From the NCBI GenBank assembly GCA_958295665.1, contig OY282560.1:99425930-99489929 (forward strand): a DNA stretch of 64,000 nt, read 5' to 3'. A program made the position numbers and the translations under genes. Positions 25,069-34,589 of the stretch are shown here, piece by piece. Position 1 is the stretch's first letter; every line of letters starts with the position of its first letter. The notes under the pieces are model-generated. The model ran no database searches and was not told the origin of the DNA. It worked only from the letters and a program-made list of their open reading frames with translations. This DNA comes from Tipula vernalis (lineage: Eukaryota > Arthropoda > Insecta > Diptera > Tipulidae).

Positions 25069-28000
25069 ATGGAAGAATTAAAAAAGTTAGAACATTTATC
25101 ATTAGTATCTAAAATATGTACCGAATTAGATAATCATTTGGGTATAAACGATAAAGATTTGGGTAAGCTGTTAAACGTTTGTTTCACGTATGTCAAGGTT
25201 TTGTCTTATAAACGTAAATTCTCTATTTTAGCGGAGTTTATAATCGATATTGCCGAAAATAATTCCACATTATCGGGTTTCAAACAGAAACTATTGGAAA
25301 ATGGAGCAGAATTTTCAGATTCGTTTATATCAAATTTGCTGAGAATCATCCAGTTGATGAAACCACCAGATATGTCCACCGAAAAGTTTATGAGCGAGAA
25401 TGAAAAGGAATCGTTAGCGTTTAAGTTCCCTGGCTTAGCGATTCCTAATAAATCACGTAATTTTGCGGACGCGGAATCTGATGGGGACGAGAAGAAAAAA
25501 GGCAAAAAGAAAATTGTCCAAGTTAGTACGGAGGTAGATGATGCATTCGCTGAACTGGAAGCATTGGCCCCATCAAATTCGAAAACAATAAAACAAGTGG
25601 AAAAAATCGATAAAAAGGAAAAAGATGTTAAAGTTCGAAGAAGTCGATCTAGAGATCGAGATCGTAAAAAAAGTAGGGATCGAGACAGAGAGAGAAGAAA
25701 AAGTCGTGACCACAGTAGATCCAGAGATCGAAAACATCGAAGTAGATCTAGAGACCGTCGGCGCAGATCTATAAGTCGGTCAAAAGAACATAGACGTCAT
25801 CGAAGTCGATCACAAGAGCGGAAACGTCGATCTCGTTCAAGAAACCGTAGAAGTCGATCGCGAGGCGATCGCAGAAGTAGATCACGAGGCGATCGCAGAA
25901 GTAGATCACGAGGCGATCGCAGAAGTAGATCACGAGGCGATCGTAGGAGTAGATCGCGTGGCGAACGTAAGAGTAGATCACGTGACAGAAATCGTAACCG
26001 CGGAAGTAATTCACGCGAACGCCACAGTGAATCTCCGATGCATGATGATCCAGATCCAGGGAAAATATACAACGGCAAAGTTGTAAATATCGTGCAATTT
26101 GGATGTTTTGTCCAAATAATGGGCCTCAAAAAGCGTTGGGAGGGATTAGTTCATATATCGCAATTGAGAACAGAAGGACGCGTTACTAATGTAACAGATG
26201 TGATATCACGCGGCAACAACGTAAAAGTGAAAGTAATTTCAATAACAGGGCAAAAAGTTTCTCTTTCAATGAAAGATGTGGATCAGAGCACAGGCGCCGA
26301 TTTAAATCCAGCGTCACACGCACATTTACACGCTGATGAATTGTCCAGTCGTAATCCGGATCGGCCTATTACTGGAACATCAATGTTACAGCTACAAGGA
26401 GGTAATTTGGATGGCGAGGATGAACCAACTCGGAAGCGGGTGACAAAAATTTCATCCCCCGAGCGTTGGGAAATCAAACAAATGATTTCGTCTGGTGTTA
26501 TTGATCGTAGTGAATTGCCAGATTTTGATGAGGAGACCGGTCTATTACCAAAAGATGAAGATGATGAAGCTGATATAGAAATTGAAATAGTAGAAGAAGA
26601 ACCACCTTTCCTTCAGGGGCATGGTAGGGCACTTCATGACCTATCACCCGTTCGCATTGTGAAAAATCCTGATGGTTCATTAGCTCAAGCTGCCATGATG
26701 CAATCTGCATTAGCTAAGGAACGACGGGAACAGAAAATGTTACAGAGAGAACAAGAAATGGATACCATCCCGACCAGTTTGAATAAGAATTGGATTGATC
26801 CATTGCCCGAAGAAGACTCACGAACACTAGCTGCTAATGTGCGCGGTATTGGGTTAAGTACTCAAGATGTACCGGAGTGGAAAAAACATGTCATTGGCGG
26901 TAAAAAATCATCGTTTGGTAAAAAGACGGATATGAGTTTGGTTGAGCAGAGAAAAAGCTTGCCAATATATAAACTTCGTGATGCCCTTATTAAGGCTGTA
27001 ACGGATAACCAAATTTTGATAGTAATTGGGGAGACTGGCTCGGGTAAAACAACTCAAATCACACAATATTTGGCTGAAAGTGGATTTATAGCTAGAGGGA
27101 AGATTGCTTGTACTCAACCTCGTCGTGTGGCTGCTATGTCGGTTGCTAAACGTGTGGCAGAAGAATTCGGTTGCCGTTTAGGGCAAGAGGTGGGCTATAC
27201 AATTCGTTTCGAAGATTGTACTTCCCCTGAAACCGTAATCAAATATATGACAGACGGTATGTTGTTGCGAGAATGTCTAATGGATTTAGACCTAAAATCG
27301 TACGCCGTAATTATGTTGGACGAAGCTCACGAGAGGACAATTCATACGGATGTCCTGTTTGGACTACTGAAGCAGGCCGTACAAAAGCGGCCTGAACTAA
27401 AATTAATTGTCACATCAGCTACATTGGATGCTGTTAAATTTTCACAATACTTTTTTGAGGCACCAATTTTCACAATCCCCGGTAGAACTTTTCCGGTGGA
27501 GATTCTTTACACAAAAGAGCCAGAAACCGATTATTTGGACGCGAGTCTTATTACTGTGATGCAGATTCATTTGCGGGAACCGCCTGGAGATATTTTATTG
27601 TTTTTAACGGGTCAGGAAGAGATTGACACGGCTTGTGAAATTTTGTACGAGCGCATGAAATCTCTAGGCCCAGACGTTCCGGAATTAATTATTTTGCCTG
27701 TGTATTCTGCCCTACCGTCCGAAATGCAGACTAGAATTTTTGAACCAGCTCCTCCCGGAAGCCGTAAAGTCGTTATCGCAACAAATATTGCAGAAACCTC
27801 ATTGACCATTGACGGAATTTATTATGTAGTAGATCCAGGCTTCGTCAAACAGAAAGTGTACAATTCTAAAACAGGAATGGATTCGCTTGTGGTCACACCA
27901 ATTTCACAAGCTGCAGCAAAACAACGTGCTGGACGAGCCGGTCGAACCGGGCCAGGAAAAACATATCGACTATATACCGAAAGAGCATATCGTGATGAAA

Positions 28001-28932
28001 TGTTGCCAACACCAGTCCCTGAAATTCAGCGAACAAATTTGGCTACAACCGTACTTCAGTTAAAAACTATGGGAATTAATGATTTGCTTCATTTTGATTT
28101 CATGGACGCCCCGCCAGTTGAGTCTTTGGTTATGGCACTCGAAACCCTTCATTCATTATCAGCGCTGGATGATGAGGGCCTGCTTACAAGACTCGGACGA
28201 AGAATGGCTGAATTTCCTTTGGAACCGAATTTATCGAAAATGTTGATTATGTCGGTGGCACTTCAGTGCTCAGACGAAATACTAACAATCGTGTCAATGT
28301 TGAGCGTGCAAAATGTATTCTATCGGCCGAAAGACAAACAATCGGTTGCCGATCAGAAAAAGGCAAAATTCAATCAAATGGAAGGTGACCACTTGACATT
28401 GTTGGCGGTATACAACTCATGGAAAAATAACAAATTCTCGAATGCATGGTGCTACGAAAATTTTGTCCAGATACGAACATTAAAACGGGCCCAAGATGTT
28501 CGTAAGCAGTTGCTTGGTATTATGGATCGTCATAAATTGGATGTAGTCTCTGCCGCAAAGAATACTGTCCGGGTACAGAAAACAATTTGTTCAGGTTTCT
28601 TCCGGAATGCTGCCAAAAAAGATCCACAAGAAGGTTATCGTACGCTGGTCGATAGTCAAGTAGTTTACATTCATCCATCGTCAGCGCTATTCAATCGACA
28701 GCCAGAATGGGTAGTTTATCATGAATTGGTTCAAACCACTAAAGAGTATATGCGCGAAGTAACTGCTATTGATCCTAAATGGTTGGTCGAATTTGCCCCA
28801 TCATTTTTCCGATTCTCAGATCCAACCAAACTTAGCAAATTCAAGAAGAATCAACGTTTGGAACCATTATACAACAAGTATGAAGAGCCAAATTCATGGC
28901 GAATATCGCGTGTACGCCGTCGACGAAATTAA
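25069..28932 (+). CDS. DHX8: Pre-mRNA splicing ATP-dependent RNA helicase DHX8/Prp22 homologue
   Basis: This is a single open frame of 1287 residues (human DHX8 is about 1220), intronless here. DHX8/Prp22 is the DEAH-box helicase that releases spliced mRNA from the spliceosome in the nucleus. The order is typical: a helical N-terminus (about 1-95), an Arg/Ser-rich region (about 195-320), an S1 RNA-binding domain (about 328-405, [20 protein letters not shown]), an acidic linker, then two RecA domains with motif [11 protein letters not shown] (654-663), motif II DEAH (751-754), SAT, and motif [12 protein letters not shown] (near 953), followed by the winged-helix/ratchet and OB-fold region ending SRVRRRRN. 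The start AACAATGG has good initiation context, and the frame ends at TAA. A candidate AATAAA lies at 29157. The RS region holds an in-frame 24-bp repeat. The Drosophila orthologue is called peanuts. Confidence 0.97.
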   Translation: MEELKKLEHLSLVSKICTELDNHLGINDKDLGKLLNVCFTYVKVLSYKRKFSILAEFIIDIAENNSTLSGFKQKLLENGAEFSDSFISNLLRIIQLMKPPDMSTEKFMSENEKESLAFKFPGLAIPNKSRNFADAESDGDEKKKGKKKIVQVSTEVDDAFAELEALAPSNSKTIKQVEKIDKKEKDVKVRRSRSRDRDRKKSRDRDRERRKSRDHSRSRDRKHRSRSRDRRRRSISRSKEHRRHRSRSQERKRRSRSRNRRSRSRGDRRSRSRGDRRSRSRGDRRSRSRGDRRSRSRGERKSRSRDRNRNRGSNSRERHSESPMHDDPDPGKIYNGKVVNIVQFGCFVQIMGLKKRWEGLVHISQLRTEGRVTNVTDVISRGNNVKVKVISITGQKVSLSMKDVDQSTGADLNPASHAHLHADELSSRNPDRPITGTSMLQLQGGNLDGEDEPTRKRVTKISSPERWEIKQMISSGVIDRSELPDFDEETGLLPKDEDDEADIEIEIVEEEPPFLQGHGRALHDLSPVRIVKNPDGSLAQAAMMQSALAKERREQKMLQREQEMDTIPTSLNKNWIDPLPEEDSRTLAANVRGIGLSTQDVPEWKKHVIGGKKSSFGKKTDMSLVEQRKSLPIYKLRDALIKAVTDNQILIVIGETGSGKTTQITQYLAESGFIARGKIACTQPRRVAAMSVAKRVAEEFGCRLGQEVGYTIRFEDCTSPETVIKYMTDGMLLRECLMDLDLKSYAVIMLDEAHERTIHTDVLFGLLKQAVQKRPELKLIVTSATLDAVKFSQYFFEAPIFTIPGRTFPVEILYTKEPETDYLDASLITVMQIHLREPPGDILLFLTGQEEIDTACEILYERMKSLGPDVPELIILPVYSALPSEMQTRIFEPAPPGSRKVVIATNIAETSLTIDGIYYVVDPGFVKQKVYNSKTGMDSLVVTPISQAAAKQRAGRAGRTGPGKTYRLYTERAYRDEMLPTPVPEIQRTNLATTVLQLKTMGINDLLHFDFMDAPPVESLVMALETLHSLSALDDEGLLTRLGRRMAEFPLEPNLSKMLIMSVALQCSDEILTIVSMLSVQNVFYRPKDKQSVADQKKAKFNQMEGDHLTLLAVYNSWKNNKFSNAWCYENFVQIRTLKRAQDVRKQLLGIMDRHKLDVVSAAKNTVRVQKTICSGFFRNAAKKDPQEGYRTLVDSQVVYIHPSSALFNRQPEWVVYHELVQTTKEYMREVTAIDPKWLVEFAPSFFRFSDPTKLSKFKKNQRLEPLYNKYEEPNSWRISRVRRRRN
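25846..25989 (+). repeat. In-frame 24-bp minisatellite in the DHX8 RS domain
   Basis: Six consecutive 24-bp units encode [12 protein letters not shown] octapeptides (residues 260-307). Units 2-4 (25870-25941) are identical at the DNA level, while the outer units carry synonymous or conservative changes. This points to recent unit duplication inside the RS region. Confidence 0.95.
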
Positions 28933-29453
28933 GGCCAAAACACTTTTATAATTTTAATATATATATAATTATTAAATTAAACTTTTAATTTGTTTTTTAT
29001 TTACATAATTTTTAAAATCACAAGTTTTACAATTCAATTTTTCTTTTATTCAAACTTTGGCTCAACTAAATTTTTTATTTTATATAAATTAATTTTTTCC
29101 TGATTTACTATTTCTAGAGCTATAATATAGTTAAGAACCAAATAATCATTAATTACAATAAATAAATATTTACAAATTTAAAATTATAATTAAAAAAAAT
29201 TTCAAAATTTCGAATGATCGATAATGCAGTTTTTGGACTTCCACCATTTTTTGCGATTTGTTTTCTTTTAAAAACAATTTTTAAACCAATATTTGATTAA
29301 CCCTTTTTCTTTAAATTAAAATTTAAACAATAAAACTAATATAATTATAAAAATTAGGAGTATTTTAATTTTGTTTGGTTATTTTTCTATAATTCGTTCA
29401 AATTGTTTTGTTAACTTTCTAAACAGAGTTGTGGCACCGTAATTTGATCCATT
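28933..29453. promoter_or_regulatory. Convergent 3' UTR region of DHX8 and BLCAP
   Basis: AT-rich DNA lies between two convergent genes. A candidate plus-strand poly(A) signal AATAAA at 29157-29162 could serve DHX8. No other gene is seen. Confidence 0.4.
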
Positions 29454-29693
29454 TTATCCGTTGTCGCATAAATGGCCATCACAATTGCCCCAGAATAGGC
29501 AATTTCCAACGCCACTGTAGCATATCAGGAACACGGCGGTTAAAAATACCAGACTACAGATCGTGCATGGTTTTCGTTCGAGAAAAAATCCAATCAAATA
29601 CAGTACGATGAACATGACGTGGGTTTGCATTAGAGCTGGATTTGTTGGTTTTGGTATTAATAACACCGGTATCAGACATTGTAAACAGTACAT
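29454..29693 (-). CDS. BLCAP: BLCAP homologue (bladder cancer-associated protein), 79 aa
   Basis: This small single-exon gene has a product that matches the highly conserved BLCAP family: N-terminus [20 protein letters not shown] and core [15 protein letters not shown] sequence (here [16 protein letters not shown]), followed by a Cys-rich tail ([10 protein letters not shown]). Two hydrophobic segments (about residues 5-14 and 27-57) predict a small membrane protein. Family members of about 87 residues are linked to growth control and STAT signalling in mammals, but the molecular role is poorly known. The tail is a few residues shorter than in vertebrates. The frame is intact, and the start is fixed by the conserved MYCLQ. 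It lies downstream of, and in the same orientation as, the UQCC4-like gene. Confidence 0.95.
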   Translation of the reverse strand: MYCLQCLIPVLLIPKPTNPALMQTHVMFIVLYLIGFFLERKPCTICSLVFLTAVFLICYSGVGNCLFWGNCDGHLCDNG

Positions 29694-29951
29694 AATTGTG
29701 TTAACTAATTGTTGATTTATTACTTAAATTAATCATTTATATATTTTATTATAAATTTTTGATTGAATTGTGCGTACAAATCAACCAAACCAAACACTAT
29801 TCGTACAAAAAAAATAATCTGTCATTTTGAGAACAGTGCTACCAAACTAAGGAAAATGTTTTTTTTTTGTTTACCCTGTACCATTAACATTCACATCTGG
29901 TAATACAAATTTTATTACTACGTACATTTAAATAATTTTTCAAAAATCTGT

Positions 29952-29957
29952 TTTATT
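29952..29957 (-). terminator. Candidate poly(A) signal of the UQCC4-like gene
   Basis: AATAAA on the minus strand begins one base after the TGA stop at 29961-29959. It implies a separate short transcript and not a BLCAP dicistron, if it is used. Confidence 0.45.
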
Positions 29958-29958
29958 T

Positions 29959-30474
29959 TCATTGAATTGATTCCGTAGATATTCCCAATTCATTTAATCT
30001 TTTCTCAATTTCAGAAACATCAATACCATTGTCCCGATTATACTTGTACGCTAAAATTAATTGTGTTTGTTCCAAGCCGTCCACTTGATCAAATAAATTC
30101 TTTGTAAACTTGCCATCAATATCGCTCTCCTCACGCAACCAACAAAAGTATAATAAAAAAATTGCAATACTGCCGGTCACCACATAAGGTTGGAACCATA
30201 TATTATCCTTTTCAATTTGCCCCATTCGTGTACTCTTTGCCTGCCATGAAGCAGCACCAGAACCAAAATATTTAACCGGCTCATTAAGTAATTTATCCTC
30301 GTCTAGTGTTTTATCTTGGACACGGTTTGTATAGCATCGTATATTTTGATTACCGCCTATAATTCTATAAAATTATAAATTATCATCTATTTCAAAATTT
30401 GTATTGAAAAAATAAAATTCTAACCTAAAAATATTTCGACTATTTCGTAATGATAATTCAATTAATTTACTCAT
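29959..30474 (-). CDS. UQCC4/CCSMST1-like mitochondrial complex III assembly factor, two exons
   Basis: Exon 1 spans 30474-30425 (starting MSKLIELSLRNSRNIF) and exon 2 spans 30364-29959. The intron is 60 bp with GT (30424-30423) and AG (30366-30365), and joining gives 151 codons in frame. The basic, Ser/Arg/Asn-rich N-terminus looks like a mitochondrial presequence. It is followed by the family block EPVKYFGSGAASWQAKS, one transmembrane segment (about residues 75-92) and the hallmark REESDID. UQCC4/CCSMST1 is an inner-membrane factor for ubiquinol-cytochrome c reductase assembly. I assign it from motif memory, without an alignment. An AATAAA (29957-29952) begins one base after the stop codon, so the 3' UTR may be very short. 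BLCAP starts 265 bp further downstream. Confidence 0.75.
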
Positions 30475-30556
30475 TGTGATTTGTTTATATAATGTAAATG
30501 TTAAGTAGCGCTTCACCAAATCACTTTGTATCTTGTTATATTACAATTTATTAGTT

Positions 30557-30979
30557 TTTTCTAATTAATAAAATATGAACTACGATTCTTACATTTTACG
30601 TCACGTAAAAATGAAAATAAACTCCAAGATGTTGAAAATATTATAGGTATGTCCAATGTTTAAATGGTATAAAATATCCAAGTGGAACGCGATTTTAAGT
30701 ATTTTTCATACCAGGCGCTTCGGCTTTGAGCTTCGTAAATAAAAATTTTTTATTTCGTTTTTCGTTTTCTAATTAATAAAATATGAACTACGAATCTACG
30801 ATTCGTACATTTTACGTCACGTAAAAATGAAAATAAACTTCAAGATGTTGAAAATATTATAGGTATGTCCAATGTTTAAATGGTATAAAATATCCAAGTT
30901 GAATGCGATTTTAAGTATTTTTCATACCAGGCGCTTCGGCTTTGAGCTTCGTTAATAAAAATTTTTTATTTCGTTTTTT
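30557..30979. repeat. Two tandem ~208-bp repeat units
   Basis: Unit 1 (about 30557-30764) and unit 2 (about 30765-30979) are nearly identical. Each starts TTTTCTAATTAATAAAATAT and ends after TTTTTATTTCG. Each contains CATACCAGGCGCTTCGG. Unit 2 has a small insertion near 30790. They lie directly upstream of the UQCC4-like gene. They are not coding and are probably a duplicated mobile or satellite-like unit. Confidence 0.85.
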
Positions 30980-31073
30980 AATTATGTAAATTAAGGCCCA
31001 GTTACAATGCATCCGTTCCATCCCGTTCCGCTTTGCCAAAATTGTTTCCGATCCGTCTTTTCCGTTCGCTAGT

Positions 31074-31231
31074 TACAATGTATCCGTTCCGTTTATCTTA
31101 AATTATTTTTAGCTGTCAAAAATATTAAAAATGGATGACTACGAGGATTTAGTACAATGTATCCGTTCCGTTTATCTTAAATTATTTTTAGCTGTCAAAA
31201 ATATTAAAAATGGATGACTACGAGGATTTAG
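31074..31231 (+). repeat. 79-bp tandem duplication of a transposase 5' end
   Basis: Two adjacent units (31074-31152 and 31153-31231) repeat the sequence from TACAATGTATCCGTTCCG through ATGGATGACTACGAGG. The start codon and first codons of the transposase-like frame are therefore present twice. The upstream copy (ATG at 31131) runs into the duplicated leader and stops after 28 codons. Confidence 0.9.
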
Positions 31232-31347
31232 AATTGTTGTTTGATTTATATATTTTATATAAAAAATATTCTGAATTATTTAAAAAAAAGAGGAGATGGT
31301 GGGTATGTCCATTAAATTTAGACCCAAATAAATTAAGACCCACTTAA
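31210..31347 (+). pseudogene. Harbinger transposase N-terminal remnant, 45 aa
   Basis: The frame starts MDDYEDLELLFDLYILYKKY and continues to KKKRRWWVCPLNLD, resembling the acidic start and RRWWV-type basic-aromatic motif common at the N-terminus of Harbinger (HARBI1-like) transposases. It stops at 31345-31347. The DDE domain is absent, in line with an internal deletion. Confidence 0.6.
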
Positions 31348-31735
31348 TTTTAGTCCATTAAATTTAGGGAATTTCTTTATTTCTTCAATAAATGATTCGA
31401 TATCCATTATTTTGAATATTTATTATTTGTATTTTTGTGTATTTATTATTTTAAAAAATTAAATCATATACATACTAATGATGCGAGAGTGATGTTAGAT
31501 TGGTATTACAAGTATGTACTGTCAAAGTATCAAGAATTAAAATTGAGGATATACTTTCCGCCTTTCCGTAAAATTTAAAATTTTTAAAAAAATATGTCCG
31601 TCTTCGTCCGTCGGATTCCGCTCATTGTAACAAACCTTTCCGTTTATTCATATAAATTATATAGAAAATGTCAAATTTTAATTTTGGCGGAAAAGCGGAA
31701 CGAGACGGAACGGATGCATTGTAACTGGGCCTTTA

Positions 31736-32340
31736 GTTTTATACGATTGATACCGTTTAATTTTATAGTAATAAATTCAATTTGTTGAAAAATAATTTAT
31801 TTTTAAGTGATAATTTTAAAAAAAGACAAAATATATTACAATGAAGTTATCTACAAAGCCAAGGCAATGCGTTCCACACTCGACTGCGACATTTTGAAGT
31901 ATGTAGTACAAAGCGAAGTGCTTTCTCAACATAACCTACAAATCACTTTTTTTGCAGAAATATTTCATATTTACCAAAAAATCTAGCTCATATGTGCGTT
32001 ACAAATTTAGAATATCTCAGTTCTTGCTATAATTCACGTTGTAAAATAGACCTAAATAAAATATTTGATAGCAACCGAATGTTCAAAGCCAACGCCACCG
32101 GTAGGAAAGGGTCTCAGCTTCGCATTTGTGGTAAATAAATATTTCGAGGCGAGGCGCCTGGTATGAAAAGTACTTTAGTCCGTTGTAAATTCCGTAGCAA
32201 TAACCTAAAAACAACATCAATTCATGTTAAATACGTTGATCTTAATTTTTCATATTTTCTAAAATTCAGAACAACTGCATCAAGAGGAACATTTTGAAAT
32301 ATATAGTCAAAATAATTATAATTATAACGATAACTAATAG
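31736..32340. other. AT-rich spacer with an inverted copy of the upstream repeat
   Basis: At about 32110-32173 there is an inverted, partial copy of the 208-bp repeat motif (GGCGCCTGGTATGAAAAGTA, opposite to the plus-strand copies near 30700 and 30920). Nothing else is recognised. Confidence 0.55.
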
Positions 32341-32342
32341 TA

Positions 32343-32605
32343 CAGTCATACCCCGCCTAACGTTGTTAATTGGTTCCGACGTTAGGCGAAATAACGTTAT
32401 AAGGGGCAAAGTATGTATGTAGACGAATAGACGAGAAAATTTCATTGTTTTTTACCGTTTTTCCCAGTATTTGTTTGCTTTGCTTATTATTTTAAACGAC
32501 GTTACAACGAAACACAGCGACGATAGAGCGAGGTTTGTTCTCATTTTACTAACGACGTTACAGCGAAACGACGTTATGAGGGGGACGTTGTACGGGGTAT
32601 GACTG
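32343..32605. mobile_element. pogo/Tc1-mariner-like MITE (263 bp)
   Basis: The ends are inverted repeats CAGTCATACCCCGCCT and its near complement, flanked by TA on both sides (32341-32342 and 32606-32607). Internal CGACGTTA-type motifs are also inverted. It has no coding capacity. The CAGT..CC ends and TA target fit a pogo/Tigger-like family. Confidence 0.8.
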
Positions 32606-32752
32606 TACTATTAAAAGTATTTCGCCTCTATTTCAAAATGTTTCTTTTGGTAAAGCTGTTTTAAATTTTAATAAAATTGGAAAACTACCTAACCCGAGTT
32701 ATGCCCCTTTGGGTTGTTGCTACAGAATTAATGTGCAAACTAATTACGTACA

Positions 32753-33505
32753 AGGGAACCTTTTAAACTGTCAAATTCAAAAAGTTACAAAAACTATTCT
32801 AAGTTGAAGTATTCTAAGTTGAAATCAATTTTATAAGCAACCGACCCCATTTTAGGAGTTTTAAAATCACCCCTTAATTTGCGAAAAATACGTAATTTCA
32901 TCCCCTAAAAAAAGAGAAATGCAAACCTCATAATCTTATTTACTATGGATTACTTATACTTTGTATGAGGAATAATTACCAATTTGCTTTATTGAATACA
33001 GAGTTTGTCCTAAATTTTGTGTTGCAAACGAAATTTCTTGTCCTGACGCGCAAAAAGCGGTCGGAATTATGGGAAAAAAACTCCTGGATTTTACACGACG
33101 ATAATGTACACCGAGCTACGATTATGAACGAATATATGGCCAAAAACTCGCCATATTTGTCTGATGTAGCACAGTGTGACTTTTTCCCGTTTTTCAGACT
33201 CAAATTGCCACTTCGTGGAACCCGTTTTAATTCCATTGAAGCCCTCCCGGCCCTCCTTTGAGGGCGACAAAATACATTTTTATGATTGAACTTAAAATTT
33301 ATGTTTTATTTAATAATTCCCGGTACTTTTTGACAGAATGTATATCGAAAAAAGCGCTTTTTGAGGTTAAATTAAGGGGTGGTTTTAAACCCTAAAAAGG
33401 GCTTGGTTGCCAATACAAAAAAGGTTTTCGTTAATGTCTTACAAAATACAAGAACTTAGAATAGTTTTTATAATTTTTTGGATTTAACAGTTCAAAAGGT
33501 TCCCT
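32753..33505 (+). mobile_element. Mariner-type deletion derivative with ~135-bp TIRs
   Basis: The left arm (32753 to about 32890) and right arm (about 33370-33505) are long inverted repeats beginning AGGGAACCTTTT and containing CACCCCTTAATTT. TA follows the right end, and CA (a mutated TA) precedes the left. A short transposase fragment lies between them. The 753-bp length is below that of intact mariners (about 1.3 kb), so the 5' part of the transposase has been deleted. Confidence 0.8.
33036..33255 (+). pseudogene. Mariner transposase C-terminal fragment
   Basis: This segment matches mariner transposases: RKKRSELWEKNSWILHDDN (second catalytic Asp in the HDD context), then YLSDVAQCDFFPFFRLK (third Asp in CDFF), then LRGTRFNSIEAL. 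Only the last third of the protein is present. The upstream codons in the same frame are not clearly transposase. Confidence 0.85.
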
Positions 33506-33774
33506 TAGAATATTCAACCTCTAACCATAACGGAATAACCAAATAGTAGCACTGATCAGCTAGATTAATTTCCATCAAGACAATCCCAGTTCCAAAAGAA
33601 GCTAGTAAGCATTTCGCAATGACCATAATGTCAACTGCAACTCCATGCGGGATTATGGGATCAGCAACTCTGGAACAAAGCTGAAGTTGTATGACCGAGA
33701 GGCCATCGGATTACTATGCATTCCACTATATAAACTCAGTTCTGACGTTTGTGTAGGTTTCTGCACAATGTATT

Positions 33775-34021
33775 TGTTATATAATGTTCCTTTGAAGATT
33801 ATATTAATAAAATTCTTTAGCCAATATTCAATTGTTTAACTATTTATTATACAAAGAGATATATATTGTGACAATGTTTATTATACGTTCACTCTCCAAG
33901 CTGCCTTGACTCGTAATGATCTTCGTTGATGTCTCTTCAATCCGGTGTTGCCACATCTATACTATCTATATATATCATCTAGTGTTGTCATAGAGATATA
34001 TCATAATCTAGTATTACAACA
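33775..34021 (-). repeat. Gypsy B 3' LTR
   Basis: This 247-bp LTR is identical to its partner apart from one base. It is preceded on the minus strand by a purine-rich tract at 34022-34034. Confidence 0.95.
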
Positions 34022-34066
34022 TCTCCTTCGCTTTATTATTTTTTTTTTTTATTTTATTATTTTTTT

Positions 34067-34589
34067 TTAAAGTTGATAGTCTTCCAGTCGTTTTGGTAGT
34101 TTGCTGATTCGCCTTGGTCGTTCATCTGTCTCGACGATATGCTCCTTAAATTGTACTTTTTTAAGATTTTTACTTTGTGCCGCTGGCTCTATTGCTGGAA
34201 CAGTTGTTTCACTCTCATTAGAATTTTGTTCATGACTAATGACGTTTTCCTTTGGTGTTTTCTCGTTCACCTCAGTTAGTTCCTCTGTACTGGATCTCTG
34301 TGGTATTATATCGACTCTATCTCTACGATATGTTTGTTCGTTCTCCGCCGCGACTATATATGATCGATTATTTAATATTTCAATTACCTTTGCATCCGTC
34401 CAGGGACTCTTCTTGCCTTTTAGCTTAACAAATACTGGCTCACCGATTTCAAGTTGTCTGGCTTTTCTTGAAGATCTATCGAAATAATATTTCGATCTTT
34501 CTTTGTTTTCGATAATACGCTGACTAACATCATTTTGTATTTCTGGCCTAAGTTGATTATTTGTATTATGGAATACTACATCTTGTTCT
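34067..34589 (-). pseudogene. Gypsy B integrase C-terminus in shifted frame
   Basis: After a one-base shift near 34590 the frame reads on (NNQLRPEIQNDVSQRIIENK). It has a basic, GPY/F-like module (IGEPVFVKLKGK, then WTDAKVIEILNNRSY) and an acidic/Ser-rich tail ending KRLEDYQL at 34067. The lesion is small, so the frameshift is recent. Confidence 0.85.

Larger units (their letters stand above)
30994..31732 (+). mobile_element. PIF/Harbinger-type deletion derivative, TTA target duplications
   Basis: The terminal inverted repeats of about 45 bp start AGGCCCAGTTACAATGCATC at both ends. They are flanked by TTA on the left (30991-30993) and right (31733-31735), the 3-bp target duplication typical of PIF/Harbinger. 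Sub-terminal copies of the CCGTTCCG motif are scattered inside. A short frame at 31210-31347 resembles the N-terminus of Harbinger transposases, so this is an internally deleted copy of an autonomous element. A 79-bp tandem duplication lies inside it (31074-31231). Confidence 0.85.

Noticed and set aside
25861..25941. CRISPR-like array
   Set aside because: The 24-bp units are contiguous with no spacers and encode the DHX8 RS domain.
25769..26129. Minus-strand frames with repeated Leu/Arg/Asp units
   Set aside because: They are antisense to the DHX8 RS minisatellite. The repeats explain their regular look.
30581..30979. CRISPR or tRNA cluster
   Set aside because: Two long tandem units without spacers. 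No cloverleaf or conserved tRNA boxes were found.
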